The notes beneath the pieces were generated by a model that saw nothing but the letters and a program-made list of their open reading frames with translations, made no database searches and had not been told where the DNA came from. The translations under genes and the position numbers were made by a program. From the NCBI RefSeq assembly GCF_023897015.1, contig NZ_JAMHFY010000035.1, forward strand, positions 1 through 46,280: a stretch of DNA of 46,280 nt, given 5' to 3'. The number at the start of each line of letters is the position of its first letter. The stretch's first letter is position 1. Positions 1 to 7,756 of this stretch are shown piece after piece. The DNA is from Desulfosporosinus nitroreducens (GTDB lineage Bacteria; Bacillota; Desulfitobacteriia; Desulfitobacteriales; Desulfitobacteriaceae).

Positions 1-150
1 GTGGAATCGGTGAGCTATTCCCAGCGTACAGCCAACAGGCTGGTGCAGCTCTTTGAAGAATATGGAGATAAACTGTTCGCTTCCGGCGATGACAGCGGCA
101 GCTCAAATTCGTCAGCGCTGACGAATTTGACCTACAGTACGGTGATAATC
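1..150 (+). pseudogene. DUF3102-type protein, 3' remnant cut by window edge
   Basis: The reading frame from the first base encodes ESVSYSQRTANRLVQLFEEYG and then ALTNLTYS, which resembles the conserved block of DUF3102 proteins of Firmicutes. Family members normally continue after this block, but here the similarity stops near base 150. The frame then runs on as apparently random sequence into the 3' end of the reverse-strand flavoprotein gene. I infer a truncated remnant whose 5' part lies before the window. The family assignment rests on remembered family sequence and no function can be given. Confidence 0.4.
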
Positions 151-186
151 TCGTCCGATTATTGGCCTCCAGGGTCGAGATGCATT

Positions 187-864
187 TTAACAATAAGGTT
201 GCTTGTAAAGATCCTTTTTTTTCAATCCACTTTTTCGAGCCATTGTAACCCAGCTTCTGTTGCCAAAGAACATGAAAAGTTGTCTGGAAAACGTGAAATT
301 GAGGCCAATATAGATATTATCCGTCCTTGTAACGTGCTCATGGTTTAGGGTTTCTGCAATTGTTGAAAAAGCATTATTGAGCTTTTGGATAGGTTTTTTC
401 ATAAAAGGTGCATCCTTAGCGGCAAACATCATGGGGCCTGCTCCGATCAGCAGGCCGAAACAAAATTCGGCATTGATATGTTGACTGAAACTCTTGATTA
501 CTCTGACAGCCTCAAGGTTCAACTCTGGTTCGGGAAACCCGCAGTTAATAATAGCATACACTTTGACTATGTTTCTTACCCCTTTGTTTTCAGTATAATA
601 ACAATAGTAATCTTGTAAGAACCGTGTTAAAATACCCGGCAGGCAAAAAAAGTAGAGAGGAAAAGAAATAATGATAACGTCAGCCTTTGAAAGTGTTTCG
701 AAAGCCTCAAGCAATTGATGGTGTGAAATGCATTGTCTGACGTCTATAAATGTTTTATTGAAGGCATTTGCGTCAATTCGGTTGCCAGCCATTTCTAGGA
801 GTTTCGTAGAGACAGATTGATCTTTCATCTTAGGACTGGCACTGATTAAAACGATATTTTTCAT
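187..864 (-). CDS. Flavodoxin-fold NAD(P)H-dependent oxidoreductase
   Basis: The 225-residue protein begins MKNIVLISASPK, the beta-strand plus phosphate-loop start of flavodoxin-like FMN reductases. Near residues 60-80 it has KADVIIISFPLYFFCLPG, the typical 'PLY...PG' flavin-contact loop. Its C-terminal 60 residues are basic and lack a recognisable domain. The ATG overlaps the stop of the upstream gene by four bases (ATGA), so the two flavoproteins are co-transcribed and probably translationally coupled. The TetR gene on the other strand is the likely regulator. The substrate cannot be told; quinone or xenobiotic reduction is a common role for such pairs. Confidence 0.7.
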   Translation of the reverse strand: MKNIVLISASPKMKDQSVSTKLLEMAGNRIDANAFNKTFIDVRQCISHHQLLEAFETLSKADVIIISFPLYFFCLPGILTRFLQDYYCYYTENKGVRNIVKVYAIINCGFPEPELNLEAVRVIKSFSQHINAEFCFGLLIGAGPMMFAAKDAPFMKKPIQKLNNAFSTIAETLNHEHVTRTDNIYIGLNFTFSRQLFMFFGNRSWVTMARKSGLKKKDLYKQPYC

Positions 865-1421
865 AATAGATTATCCACCCTTCCAAGCTCCATTTTAGTC
901 AATGCCTCAATGATGGTTTCAGGTGTTTCATCGTAGATGATAACCTCAATATTTCTGCGATGTTTTTTTGTAATATCAATAAAAAGCTGTTTATCATCTT
1001 CGGAAATTATGCTACCGTAGCCAATAATAACTGACTTGGGGTATGTGTCATACCTGGGCGGATGCATCGTTGAACCATCTGGTCTTATTTCAAAAAACGG
1101 CAACATATTGGGCAAGTATCTGTCGATAACATTTTTAATGTTTGCACTGAACTGTCCAAAGATTATGGGGTTTAGATAAATGACCACGTCGCTAGTCATA
1201 ACGTTTCGGTTGATTTGGGCCATTTTGTCGTTGATAACACATTCCCCAGGTTTTTTGATCCAACAACCAAAGCAACCCATGCAAAAGGCCAGGTCATCCG
1301 TTCCAACCTCTAATATCTTGATTTCCAAACCCTGGGTATTCAGAAAAATTTCCAGGAGACTTTTCAGATTCTGATAGGTTTTAGTTTGAAACTCCTTATC
1401 CGAAATCAATAGGGCTTTCAT
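861..1421 (-). CDS. Flavodoxin family protein with CxxCxxC motif
   Basis: The 186-residue flavodoxin-fold protein carries CMGCFGCWIKKPGECVINDKM near residues 48-68. This is the compact cysteine motif of the NADPH-dependent FMN reductase / iron-sulfur flavoprotein family. It is followed by DVVIYLNPIIFGQFSANIKNVIDR, the flavin-binding strand-loop-helix. The start is ATG with GAGGAG about ten bases upstream. It is the first gene of a two-gene operon divergent from a TetR gene, and two 19-nt operator-like palindromes lie between them. In classical iron-sulfur flavoproteins the cysteines bind a 4Fe-4S cluster; here I see three closely spaced cysteines plus a fourth (GECV), so a cluster is possible but not shown. 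Confidence 0.72.
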   Translation of the reverse strand: MKALLISDKEFQTKTYQNLKSLLEIFLNTQGLEIKILEVGTDDLAFCMGCFGCWIKKPGECVINDKMAQINRNVMTSDVVIYLNPIIFGQFSANIKNVIDRYLPNMLPFFEIRPDGSTMHPPRYDTYPKSVIIGYGSIISEDDKQLFIDITKKHRRNIEVIIYDETPETIIEALTKMELGRVDNLL

Positions 1422-1445
1422 TTAACTCACTCCTCAATCCCAACA

Positions 1446-1497
1446 ATGTTTACGATGTCAACATTACAATAACACACTATGTTTCCGCTGTAAACAT
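1446..1497. promoter_or_regulatory. Tandem 19-nt palindromic operators
   Basis: Two imperfect inverted repeats of equal length, ATGTTTACGATGTCAACAT (1446-1464) and ATGTTTCCGCTGTAAACAT (1479-1497), lie between the divergent flavoprotein and TetR genes. Their centres are 33 bp apart, about three helical turns, so two dimers would bind the same DNA face. The second copy abuts the region upstream of a TATAAT box at 1514-1519. TetR-family repressors commonly bind such sites in their own divergent promoter, so I infer autoregulation and control of the flavoprotein operon. Confidence 0.6.
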
Positions 1498-1513
1498 ACC
1501 TATTGTTTTGTGG

Positions 1514-1519
1514 TATAAT
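1514..1519 (+). promoter_or_regulatory. -10 box of TetR gene
   Basis: A perfect TATAAT is present, with no convincing -35 hexamer; the operator occupies the -35 region. Transcription would start near 1526. An ATG at that position would be almost leaderless, which supports the downstream TTG start of the TetR gene. Confidence 0.45.
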
Positions 1520-1552
1520 AATATTATGTTTTTGGAGAGGAAGTATAACCCC

Positions 1553-2158
1553 TTGGTAAATGAGAGTTATCATCATGAAAATTTAAAATCGGAATTGATT
1601 AAGAATGGTTTAAAGCTTTTGGATGAAGAAGGGTATGAAAACTTTTCACTGCGCAAAGTGGCAAAAGCTTGCGGTGTAAGTCATACTGCACCGTACAGGC
1701 ATTTTAGAAACAAGGATGATTTGATCATTGCGATTACACTTAAGGCTGAGCATAAGTTTAACTCGAGCCTTCAGGAAGCAATTAATAGCTATCCGAATGA
1801 CATTAAAAGCCAAATCAAAGAAATGGGTTATACCTATGTTAAGTTTTTTGTTGAAAACCCGGAATATTTAAGGTTGCTGTTTCGAAGCGACTTAAAAAAA
1901 CATTTGAATAATGAAAATTGTAAAATCCTTAAAGATAACGTGCAGCCTTTCGGGACATTCTATAATACTATTGTGCGCTACCAATCGGAAAATCAAAGCA
2001 ATGATGCAGGCAGTATCACTGACTTAAATGCGTTAGTATTGGCCTGTTGGGGTTTGGTACACGGTATTGCGGTCTTAATTTCCACAAAAGATTTTGTCTA
2101 TGAAGGCGATTATCTAGAACTTACCCGAAAAATACTTTGGAGCGAAACATTTTTATAA
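1553..2158 (+). CDS. TetR/AcrR family transcriptional regulator
   Basis: The 201-residue protein opens with YHHENLKSELIKNGLKLLDEEGYENFSLRKVAKACGVSHTAPYRHFRNKDDL. This is a textbook TetR N-terminal helix-turn-helix, with recognition helix around SHTAPYRHF. The C-terminal part is helical, with a WGLVHGIAVL segment typical of the TetR_C ligand domain. The frame is open further upstream (ATG at 1526). I prefer TTG at 1553 because GGAGAGG lies 12 bases before it and the likely transcription start is near 1526. The gene is divergent from the two flavoproteins and probably represses them and itself. The ligand is unknown. Confidence 0.85.
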   Translation: MVNESYHHENLKSELIKNGLKLLDEEGYENFSLRKVAKACGVSHTAPYRHFRNKDDLIIAITLKAEHKFNSSLQEAINSYPNDIKSQIKEMGYTYVKFFVENPEYLRLLFRSDLKKHLNNENCKILKDNVQPFGTFYNTIVRYQSENQSNDAGSITDLNALVLACWGLVHGIAVLISTKDFVYEGDYLELTRKILWSETFL

Positions 2159-2285
2159 TTATAGAACGTCTCTCTTCGAGCCATGGTAAGCGCGCAAGTT
2201 CAACTAACACGACCGCCTGGCCTGAAGACTTGGGCGCGTGCAGTTTTCTTTAAAGACATCAACTAAATCTGTGAGGAGAAACCAA

Positions 2286-3875
2286 TTGATTAAAATTACT
2301 GGCTTAAAAGTAGTGCTTACGTATGATTTGAAAATGTTGGAAGACATTGTGGCAAAAAGGTTGAATATTGAGTATAGCCGTATAGAGCGCATCAGTATTG
2401 CAAAACGAACGGTAAATGCTCGCAACAAACAGGACATTCATTTTGACATGACCGTTGTCGTATGTGTTTCAGGAGATGAAAACGAAGTAATTTCAATGAA
2501 TAAGGACAAATTTATCTCCAAAGAAATAGAGTTGAATTATACCGTTCCAAAGGATAGAAAACTTAAAGAGCGTCCTGTAGTTGTCGGTTGCGGCCCGGCA
2601 GGGATGTTCGCAGCATTGATTCTGGCCAAAGCGGGAGCAAGACCCATTCTGCTAGAGCGGGGCCTCGATGTAGATAGCCGCAAGAGAAAGGTTTTAAAGT
2701 TTTGGGGGACCGGTATTCTTGATACCCAAACTAATGTGCAGTTCGGTGAGGGAGGAGCAGGTGCCTTTTCAGACGGTAAGTTGAAAATTGGACAGAAAAA
2801 TCCACGTAAGATGAAGGTGCTCAGCGAACTTGTGCAGGCCGGTGCGCCGCCTGAAATTATGTATTTAAGCAAGCCGCATATCGGTACTGACCGTTTGAAC
2901 GAAACTGTTAAGGGAATTAGGGAGCAAGTGATACGCTTAGGGGGCGAGGTGCGCTTTAACGCAACCGTAAAAGAAATACTGTTCAAGGATGCACAGGTAA
3001 CAGGTGTGCGTTTTGAAGAAGAGGGTAATATAACTGAAGTTTCTACAGACAATGTTGTTCTGGCCATCGGACATAGCGCACGTGATACATTTGAGAGCTT
3101 GCTGAATAGCGGTGTTTATATGGAACAAAAATCCTTTGCAGTGGGAGTACGTGTTGAACATTCCCAAGAGATGATAGATAAAATTCAGTACGGCGACTTC
3201 GCCGGACACCCTGAGCTTGGCGCAGCTGATTACAAAATGGTAGTGCATCTGCAAAACGGAAGGGGCGTATATACTTTCTGCATGTGCCCAGGGGGGACGG
3301 TAGTTGCGGCAACTTCAGAGGAAAACGGTCTGACAACGAATGGAATGAGCGAATTCGCTCGGGACGGTAGAAATGCCAATACTGCGCTCTTGGTAACCGT
3401 CGAGAAGGAAGATTTCGGGAGCGAACATCCACTTGCTGGTTGCGCTTTTCAGCGCAGGATAGAGGCAGCAGCATTTACAGCGGGCGGCGGAGGGTATAAA
3501 GCACCGGTACAAAGGTTGGAAGATTTTCTCCAAAAGCGCAAAACAACGGCATTCGGGGATGTACTCCCTACCTATTTGCCAGGGACAGAGTTCGCCGTGT
3601 TGGATTCCTTTTTACCGGAATATATCACTGATTCACTAAGGCAAGGTATTTTGGAGATGGGCGCCTGGATGCCTGGCTTTGCCTATCCGGATGCATTGCT
3701 GACGGGGGCCGAAACTCGCAGCTCTTCCCCCGTGCGCATAACAAGAGGGGAGAGCTTAGAAGCCATTGGCATTAAAGGTCTTTACCCCTGCGGAGAGGGA
3801 GCAGGATATTCTGGAGGGATCATATCGGCTGCGGTGGACGGAGTGCTTTGCGCAGAACAAATACTGGGCAGTTAA
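2286..3875 (+). CDS. NAD(P)/FAD-dependent oxidoreductase (COG2509-type)
   Basis: The 529-residue protein has a small N-terminal alpha/beta domain (about residues 1-95). An FAD/NAD(P)-binding Rossmann motif, VVGCGPAGMFAALILAKAGA, follows near residue 100, ending in LLERG. Other marks are the flavin loop FGEGGAGAFSDGKL, AIGHSARDTFE, and a C-terminal GLYPCGEGAGYSGGIISAA, characteristic of uncharacterised FAD dehydrogenases related to HI0933/COG2509. The start is TTG at 2286, 7-8 bases after GAGGAG; the open frame extends upstream without a ribosome site. It stands alone between the TetR gene and a strong terminator. The reaction is not known; a role in flavin-linked redox metabolism is all that can be said. 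Confidence 0.8.
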   Translation: MIKITGLKVVLTYDLKMLEDIVAKRLNIEYSRIERISIAKRTVNARNKQDIHFDMTVVVCVSGDENEVISMNKDKFISKEIELNYTVPKDRKLKERPVVVGCGPAGMFAALILAKAGARPILLERGLDVDSRKRKVLKFWGTGILDTQTNVQFGEGGAGAFSDGKLKIGQKNPRKMKVLSELVQAGAPPEIMYLSKPHIGTDRLNETVKGIREQVIRLGGEVRFNATVKEILFKDAQVTGVRFEEEGNITEVSTDNVVLAIGHSARDTFESLLNSGVYMEQKSFAVGVRVEHSQEMIDKIQYGDFAGHPELGAADYKMVVHLQNGRGVYTFCMCPGGTVVAATSEENGLTTNGMSEFARDGRNANTALLVTVEKEDFGSEHPLAGCAFQRRIEAAAFTAGGGGYKAPVQRLEDFLQKRKTTAFGDVLPTYLPGTEFAVLDSFLPEYITDSLRQGILEMGAWMPGFAYPDALLTGAETRSSSPVRITRGESLEAIGIKGLYPCGEGAGYSGGIISAAVDGVLCAEQILGS

Positions 3876-3987
3876 TTCTCTTTCTCATGCATTAACCGCA
3901 TGGTGGGTGGATGTGGCTCGTCGATTACTCATCCTGCGACGGCGCTAAAGTACGTCACTGGAGGTTGTCATGTGTGACACAATGCTG

Positions 3988-4036
3988 GCTAAAGCAAAAA
4001 AAACTATCTCTAACGAGGTAGTTTTTTTGCTTTAGC
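3988..4036. terminator. Long bidirectional hairpin terminator
   Basis: A near-perfect inverted repeat with arms GCTAAAGCAAAAAAACTAtCTC and GAGgTAGTTTTTTTGCTTTAGC around a TAAC loop. The A-run and T-run let it act on either strand. It closes the FAD oxidoreductase gene. The rest of 3876-4266 holds no gene I can support. Confidence 0.75.
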
Positions 4037-4205
4037 GATACTTTGTAATGAAGTTACTGGGCCACATACTTTCGATGGTAAGCGTTTAAACTACAGACAG
4101 AAGTATTGATAAAAAGTGAAACCCCATATTTAAGTTGATTATTGGCAACAAATGAATGAAGATTTATTAAATAATGATTGATCAGAAATTTATCTAGACA
4201 TGGAG

Positions 4206-4233
4206 GAATGATAATTGGATTATTAGTTATAAT
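4206..4233 (+). promoter_or_regulatory. Possible forespore or vegetative promoter of the spoVA-like operon
   Basis: GAATGA (4206-4211) and TATAAT (4228-4233) are separated by 16 bases, 30-60 bases before the first gene of the spore operon. The -35 resembles the sigma-G TGAATA class only loosely. Because spoVA operons are sigma-G controlled, a forespore promoter is expected here, but the match is weak. Confidence 0.3.
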
Positions 4234-4266
4234 AAATAAAGTTGCTGATAAACGGAGGTGGATAAT

Positions 4267-4473
4267 ATGACAGTTGCTTCTCAAGTCAAACAAACTCTAG
4301 CAAGTTTGAAAGGGGCACGTGGAACTTTAAGAGTGTATAGTACCCAAACGAGAGAGGAAGAAGCAAGGTCTATGTATACAGATGCAATCGTAGTAACCAG
4401 TTCAATCATCGCGGATCTGGAAAACAGATTACAGACTCTTGAATTTGAGGAGCCCCAATATAAAGGAAACTAA
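4267..4473 (+). CDS. DUF1657 small spore-operon protein (first copy)
   Basis: The 68-residue protein MTVASQVKQTLASLKGARGTL... ends with FEEPQYKGN. The pattern (MTV..QVKQTLASLKGA...TQT...EEARSMY...ENRLQTLEFEEPQYKG) is that of DUF1657, small helical proteins found with mobile spoVA operons. ATG at 4267 has GGAGGTG upstream; an in-frame GTG at 4258 lies inside that ribosome site and is rejected. It is the first gene of a six-gene operon, and the last gene (7244-7447) is a paralogue ending in the same PQYK motif. Its biochemical role is unknown. Confidence 0.8.
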   Translation: MTVASQVKQTLASLKGARGTLRVYSTQTREEEARSMYTDAIVVTSSIIADLENRLQTLEFEEPQYKGN

Positions 4474-4489
4474 AAAGGCAGGTATACTT

Positions 4490-5347
4490 ATGAACGAATT
4501 GACGCAGATAATATTGAAGTCAATCGCTTTGTTTTTTTTGGTTTGGGCGGCAGTTAGGCTAATGGGTAAAAGAAATATGAGCCAGATTAATCCTTTTAGC
4601 TTTATTAGCTATATTGTAATAGCGATCGTGGCGACTTTAATGTCAATAAATCTCATTAATCTAGCTACTGGTTTTATCACATTAATCGTTTGGGCTGCGT
4701 TTCCAATTGCTCTCGATTATCTCTCAATCAAAAGCAGATTAATGCATCAGTTAATCAATGGAAAAGAAGCCGTGTTGATAAAGCATGGCAAGATAATGGA
4801 AGAGAATCTCATGCGTGTCCGAATGACGGGAGAAGACCTTTTAGCGCAACTTCGCTCTAAAAACGCTTTTAATATGGCGGATGTAGAATTTGCGGTAATG
4901 GAGACTAACGGTACTATAAATCCCTACTTTAAATCTGACAAAAAACCAGTTACAATGCACGATCTTGAAAAAATGTCCGCTCCTCAAGCTGAGCCTCAGA
5001 CTGTGGTTTTAGATGGAAATATGTTAGAAGAGCCTCTGGCGTCCTTAGGTCTTAACCCGCAGTGGCTAAGTACTGAACTTGATAAAATGGGTGTTTCCCT
5101 AGAGAACGTATTTCTCGGACAAGTTGACTCATCGGGCGATTTATATGTAGACTTCTTTGACGATGCAGTGGAACTCCCTCAACCGAAGGTGAAAGAAATG
5201 CTCTATGCTACCTTTGAAAAAGCCCAGGCGGATCTATTAACTTTTAACCTCCAAACAGAAGATGAGAAAGCTAAAGAAATGTATTCTAAAAATTACCAAA
5301 GCCTTGAAGATCTTCTTAATAAATTACGTCCTTACTTATTGCATTAA
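4490..5347 (+). CDS. DUF421 (YetF-like) membrane protein fused to a DUF1657 domain (2Duf)
   Basis: The 285-residue protein has two or three N-terminal membrane helices (residues 6-75), then the cytosolic DUF421 fold with KEAVLIKHGKIMEENLMRVRMTGEDLLAQLR. The last 45 residues (FEKAQADLLTFNLQTEDEKAKEMYSK...) align by eye with the DUF1657 proteins at both ends of the operon. The protein is therefore a DUF421-DUF1657 fusion, the architecture called 2Duf. In Bacillus, 2Duf from spoVA2mob elements raises spore wet-heat resistance, probably at the inner membrane. It ends 10 bases before spoVAC. The function here is inferred from architecture and context. Confidence 0.82.
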   Translation: MNELTQIILKSIALFFLVWAAVRLMGKRNMSQINPFSFISYIVIAIVATLMSINLINLATGFITLIVWAAFPIALDYLSIKSRLMHQLINGKEAVLIKHGKIMEENLMRVRMTGEDLLAQLRSKNAFNMADVEFAVMETNGTINPYFKSDKKPVTMHDLEKMSAPQAEPQTVVLDGNMLEEPLASLGLNPQWLSTELDKMGVSLENVFLGQVDSSGDLYVDFFDDAVELPQPKVKEMLYATFEKAQADLLTFNLQTEDEKAKEMYSKNYQSLEDLLNKLRPYLLH

Positions 5348-5357
5348 GAGGTGCTGT

Positions 5358-5837
5358 ATGTCAATTAAAAAGAAAAAAAAGCTTACACCTATCCAGCAAG
5401 AATACCAGCAATTTGCCCAAGAAAGAGAGCCTAAACGGCCGATCCTTTTTAACTGTGTTAAGGCATTTTTCGTAGGGGGATTTATTTGTACTCTAGGTCA
5501 AGCGATACAAATGATTTTTGTAAAGTATTTCCATTTTTCTCAAGAAGGTGCGGCAAATCCTACGGTGGCCGTAATCATTATCATTACGGTCTTGCTAACA
5601 GGGTTCGGTGTTTTTGATCATATTGCCCAATATGCCGGGGCAGGCACTGTTATTCCAATTACGGGTTTTGCCAACACTATGGCTTCAGCTGCTATCGAAC
5701 ATCGAACCGAAGGTTTTGTTCTGGGAGTAGGGGGTAATATGTTTAAACTTTCAGGCCCGGTCATCGTTTATGGCGTCTTCTCTGCCTTTGTCGTTTCTTT
5801 ATTGGTTATAAGTTTAAGAGCATTGGGTGTGATGTAA
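5358..5837 (+). CDS. spoVAC: Stage V sporulation protein AC
   Basis: The 159-residue membrane protein has a basic cytosolic N-terminus (MSIKKKKKLTPIQQEYQQF) and four hydrophobic segments. The conserved block GFGVFDHIAQYAGAGTVIPITGFANTMASAAIEHRTEG...GGNMFKLSGPVIVYG is the SpoVAC/SpoVAE family signature. SpoVAC is a mechanosensitive channel component for Ca-dipicolinate movement into the forespore and out on germination. ATG at 5358 follows AGAGGTG; the frame is open upstream but overlaps 2Duf. Its stop TAA abuts the spoVAD ATG. Confidence 0.93.
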   Translation: MSIKKKKKLTPIQQEYQQFAQEREPKRPILFNCVKAFFVGGFICTLGQAIQMIFVKYFHFSQEGAANPTVAVIIIITVLLTGFGVFDHIAQYAGAGTVIPITGFANTMASAAIEHRTEGFVLGVGGNMFKLSGPVIVYGVFSAFVVSLLVISLRALGVM

Positions 5838-6842
5838 ATGTTAAAAGGTCATCAAACATGGGTTTTTGAGACAAAGCCAACGATTATTGCTTCAGCCGCG
5901 GTAGGCGGACCCTCTGAAGCAAAAGGTCCCCTTGCTTCAGATTTTGACCTCCTTCATGGGGATATCCGACTCGGCCAAGACAGCTATGAAAAAGCAGAAC
6001 AAAAGCTTCAAGAACAAGCCTGTGAGACAGCCATCAAAAAGGCCAATATGAAAAAGGAAGATGTTCAATTTTTACTGAGTGGAGATTTGATCAACCAGAT
6101 AGTTCCCAGCAGTTTTTCTGCTCGTACTTTATCTGTTCCTTTTCTAGGGCTTTATGGTGCTTGTTCAACTTCCATGCAAGGTTTGTCACTGGCTTCTCTT
6201 CTCGTGGATAGTAAATTTGCTAAGAATGCTTTAGTCTGCGTTTCAAGTCATAATGCAGCTTCGGAAAAACAATACCGATATCCCACAGAGTATGGTTCCC
6301 AAAAACCGCCTACAGCCCAATGGACTGTAACGGGGTCTGGTGCCGCTCTAGTTTCTGACCAAGGAGAGGGTCCTAAAGTAACTGCATCGACCATAGGACG
6401 TGTGATAGATATGGGCCTTTCTGATCCTTTCAATATGGGTGCAGCAATGGCTCCTGCAGCGGTAGATACCCTTGAGGCACACTTTAGGGACTTGGATCGA
6501 GACCCTAGTTACTATGATCTTATTGCCACAGGTGACCTTGGAAGAGTGGGACATAGAATTGCAGGTGACTTATTAAAGAAGCATGGCCTTAACATACCGG
6601 AAGAGATCTTTACAGATTGCGGCATCTTGATTTACAACAAAGATCAACCAGTTGTTATGGCAGGAGGAAGTGGATGTGGGTGTGCCGCAGTAACGACCTT
6701 TGGGCACTTTCTTAATCGCATGCGCAAGGGAGAGCTAAGGAAGATATTAGTCATTGCAACAGGTGCTTTACTTTCTCCGATGTCCTACCAACAGAAAGAA
6801 AGTATCCCTTCTGTTGCCCACGCTGTATGCATCGAGATTTAA
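5838..6842 (+). CDS. spoVAD: Stage V sporulation protein AD
   Basis: The 334-residue thiolase-fold protein contains GHQTWVFETKPTIIASAAVGGPSEAKGPL, LGLYGACSTSMQGLSLA near residue 110, GAALVSDQGEGPKVTASTIGRVID and VMAGGSGCGCAAVTTFG. All are typical of SpoVAD, a soluble dipicolinate-binding subunit of the SpoVA channel. It starts directly after the spoVAC stop with little spacing, so translation is probably coupled. The length is normal for the family and the protein looks intact. Confidence 0.95.
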   Translation: MLKGHQTWVFETKPTIIASAAVGGPSEAKGPLASDFDLLHGDIRLGQDSYEKAEQKLQEQACETAIKKANMKKEDVQFLLSGDLINQIVPSSFSARTLSVPFLGLYGACSTSMQGLSLASLLVDSKFAKNALVCVSSHNAASEKQYRYPTEYGSQKPPTAQWTVTGSGAALVSDQGEGPKVTASTIGRVIDMGLSDPFNMGAAMAPAAVDTLEAHFRDLDRDPSYYDLIATGDLGRVGHRIAGDLLKKHGLNIPEEIFTDCGILIYNKDQPVVMAGGSGCGCAAVTTFGHFLNRMRKGELRKILVIATGALLSPMSYQQKESIPSVAHAVCIEI

Positions 6843-6857
6843 AGGAGATGTGTTTAA

Positions 6858-7211
6858 ATGGAAAAATTTATGTGGGCTTTTATTGTGGGCGGCATAATTT
6901 GTGTCATTGGACAGTTAATGCTCGACGGATTAAAGCTAACTCCGGCCCATACTACCAGCACATTAGTCGTTATGGGAGCGATACTTGGAGGTCTGGGTCT
7001 TTATGAACCACTAGTGAAATTTGCGGGTGCTGGAGCTACTGTACCTATCAGCAGTTTTGGCAATTCTCTGGTAAAGGGTGCTTTAAAAGAATATGAATCC
7101 TCTGGTATTATTGGGGTCCTAACCGGTATTTTTCAGATAACCAGTGCCGGTATATCTGCTGCCATAATTTTTAGTTTCATGGGGGCGCTGATATTTAAAC
7201 CAAAAGGTTAA
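6858..7211 (+). CDS. spoVAE: Stage V sporulation protein AE (SpoVAEb type)
   Basis: The 117-residue integral membrane protein opens MEKFMWAFIVGGIICVIGQLMLDGLKLTPAH and has about four membrane segments. FAGAGATVPISSFGNSLVKGALKEY is the SpoVAE signature, similar to SpoVAC. AAAGGAG lies 11 bases before the ATG. With SpoVAC and SpoVAD it would form the minimal dipicolinate channel. The short, single-domain form matches SpoVAEb of mobile spoVA operons. Confidence 0.92.
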   Translation: MEKFMWAFIVGGIICVIGQLMLDGLKLTPAHTTSTLVVMGAILGGLGLYEPLVKFAGAGATVPISSFGNSLVKGALKEYESSGIIGVLTGIFQITSAGISAAIIFSFMGALIFKPKG

Positions 7212-7243
7212 AATCCCGAATGAAGATGAAAGGAGGTGAAAAT

Positions 7244-7447
7244 ATGACTGTTGGAACACAGATGCAACAAGCTATCGCTACAGTTCAAAACGCAGCTGCC
7301 ACTATGAAGACATTCTCTTTAGAAACTCAGGATCAACAAGCCAAAAAAACATTTGAACAGCTCGCCCAAACGTTTGATACTGCTCTTAATGACTTAAAAG
7401 GCAGAGAGCAATACATTCAAAATCAGGAACCTCAGTATAAACAATAA
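7244..7447 (+). CDS. DUF1657 small spore-operon protein (second copy)
   Basis: The 67-residue protein MTVGTQMQQAIATVQNAAATMKTFSLETQDQQ... ends QNQEPQYKQ. It is a paralogue of the first gene of this operon and of the C-terminal part of the DUF421 fusion: 'KTFSLETQDQQAKKTFEQL' matches 'LTFNLQTEDEKAKEMYSKN'. AGGAGGTG precedes the ATG at 7244. It is the last gene of the operon, followed by hairpins. Its role is unknown; the family occurs almost only in spore-formers. Confidence 0.8.
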   Translation: MTVGTQMQQAIATVQNAAATMKTFSLETQDQQAKKTFEQLAQTFDTALNDLKGREQYIQNQEPQYKQ

Positions 7448-7463
7448 GGAACATACTCTTTAG

Positions 7464-7490
7464 TAAGAGCAGTACTTTTTTCTGCTCTTA
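7464..7490 (+). terminator. Hairpin after the spore operon
   Basis: TAAGAGCAG (7464-7472) pairs perfectly with CTGCTCTTA (7482-7490) around a T-rich loop. The U-tail is poor (TTAGTTTATA), so termination may be partial. Confidence 0.5.
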
Positions 7491-7575
7491 TTAGTTTATA
7501 TTGTAAAATAATAAAATCGAGTCGATATGGTCATCAGATTCAGGTAGATAAGGGCTGTGTTTTAGATTGACGAGA

Positions 7576-7649
7576 AAAAGACGATCAGCGTTATATGCTC
7601 CTCCTACGGGGGAGCATTTTCATGTCTAAAAGAAACGTGACCGTCTTTT
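7576..7649. other. Nested hairpin element in the spoVA-cysK gap
   Basis: An inner stem TGCTCC...GGAGCA followed by TTTT (7595-7620) looks like a terminator. It is enclosed by an outer imperfect stem in which AAAAGACGaTCAgCG (7576-7590) faces CGTGAcCGTCTTTT (7636-7649). The two-level symmetry could be a structured RNA or a decayed small mobile repeat. I recognise no known riboswitch class. No gene is visible in 7448-7756. Confidence 0.4.
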
Positions 7650-7756
7650 GGAGCTTTTGGGTTTAAAGTGGCAGAACTTGTTAATATCAGAACAAGGGTA
7701 TTGAGAATATATTGAAATAATTGTAAGATTAATTTGAAATAAATGAAGGAGTAGAT

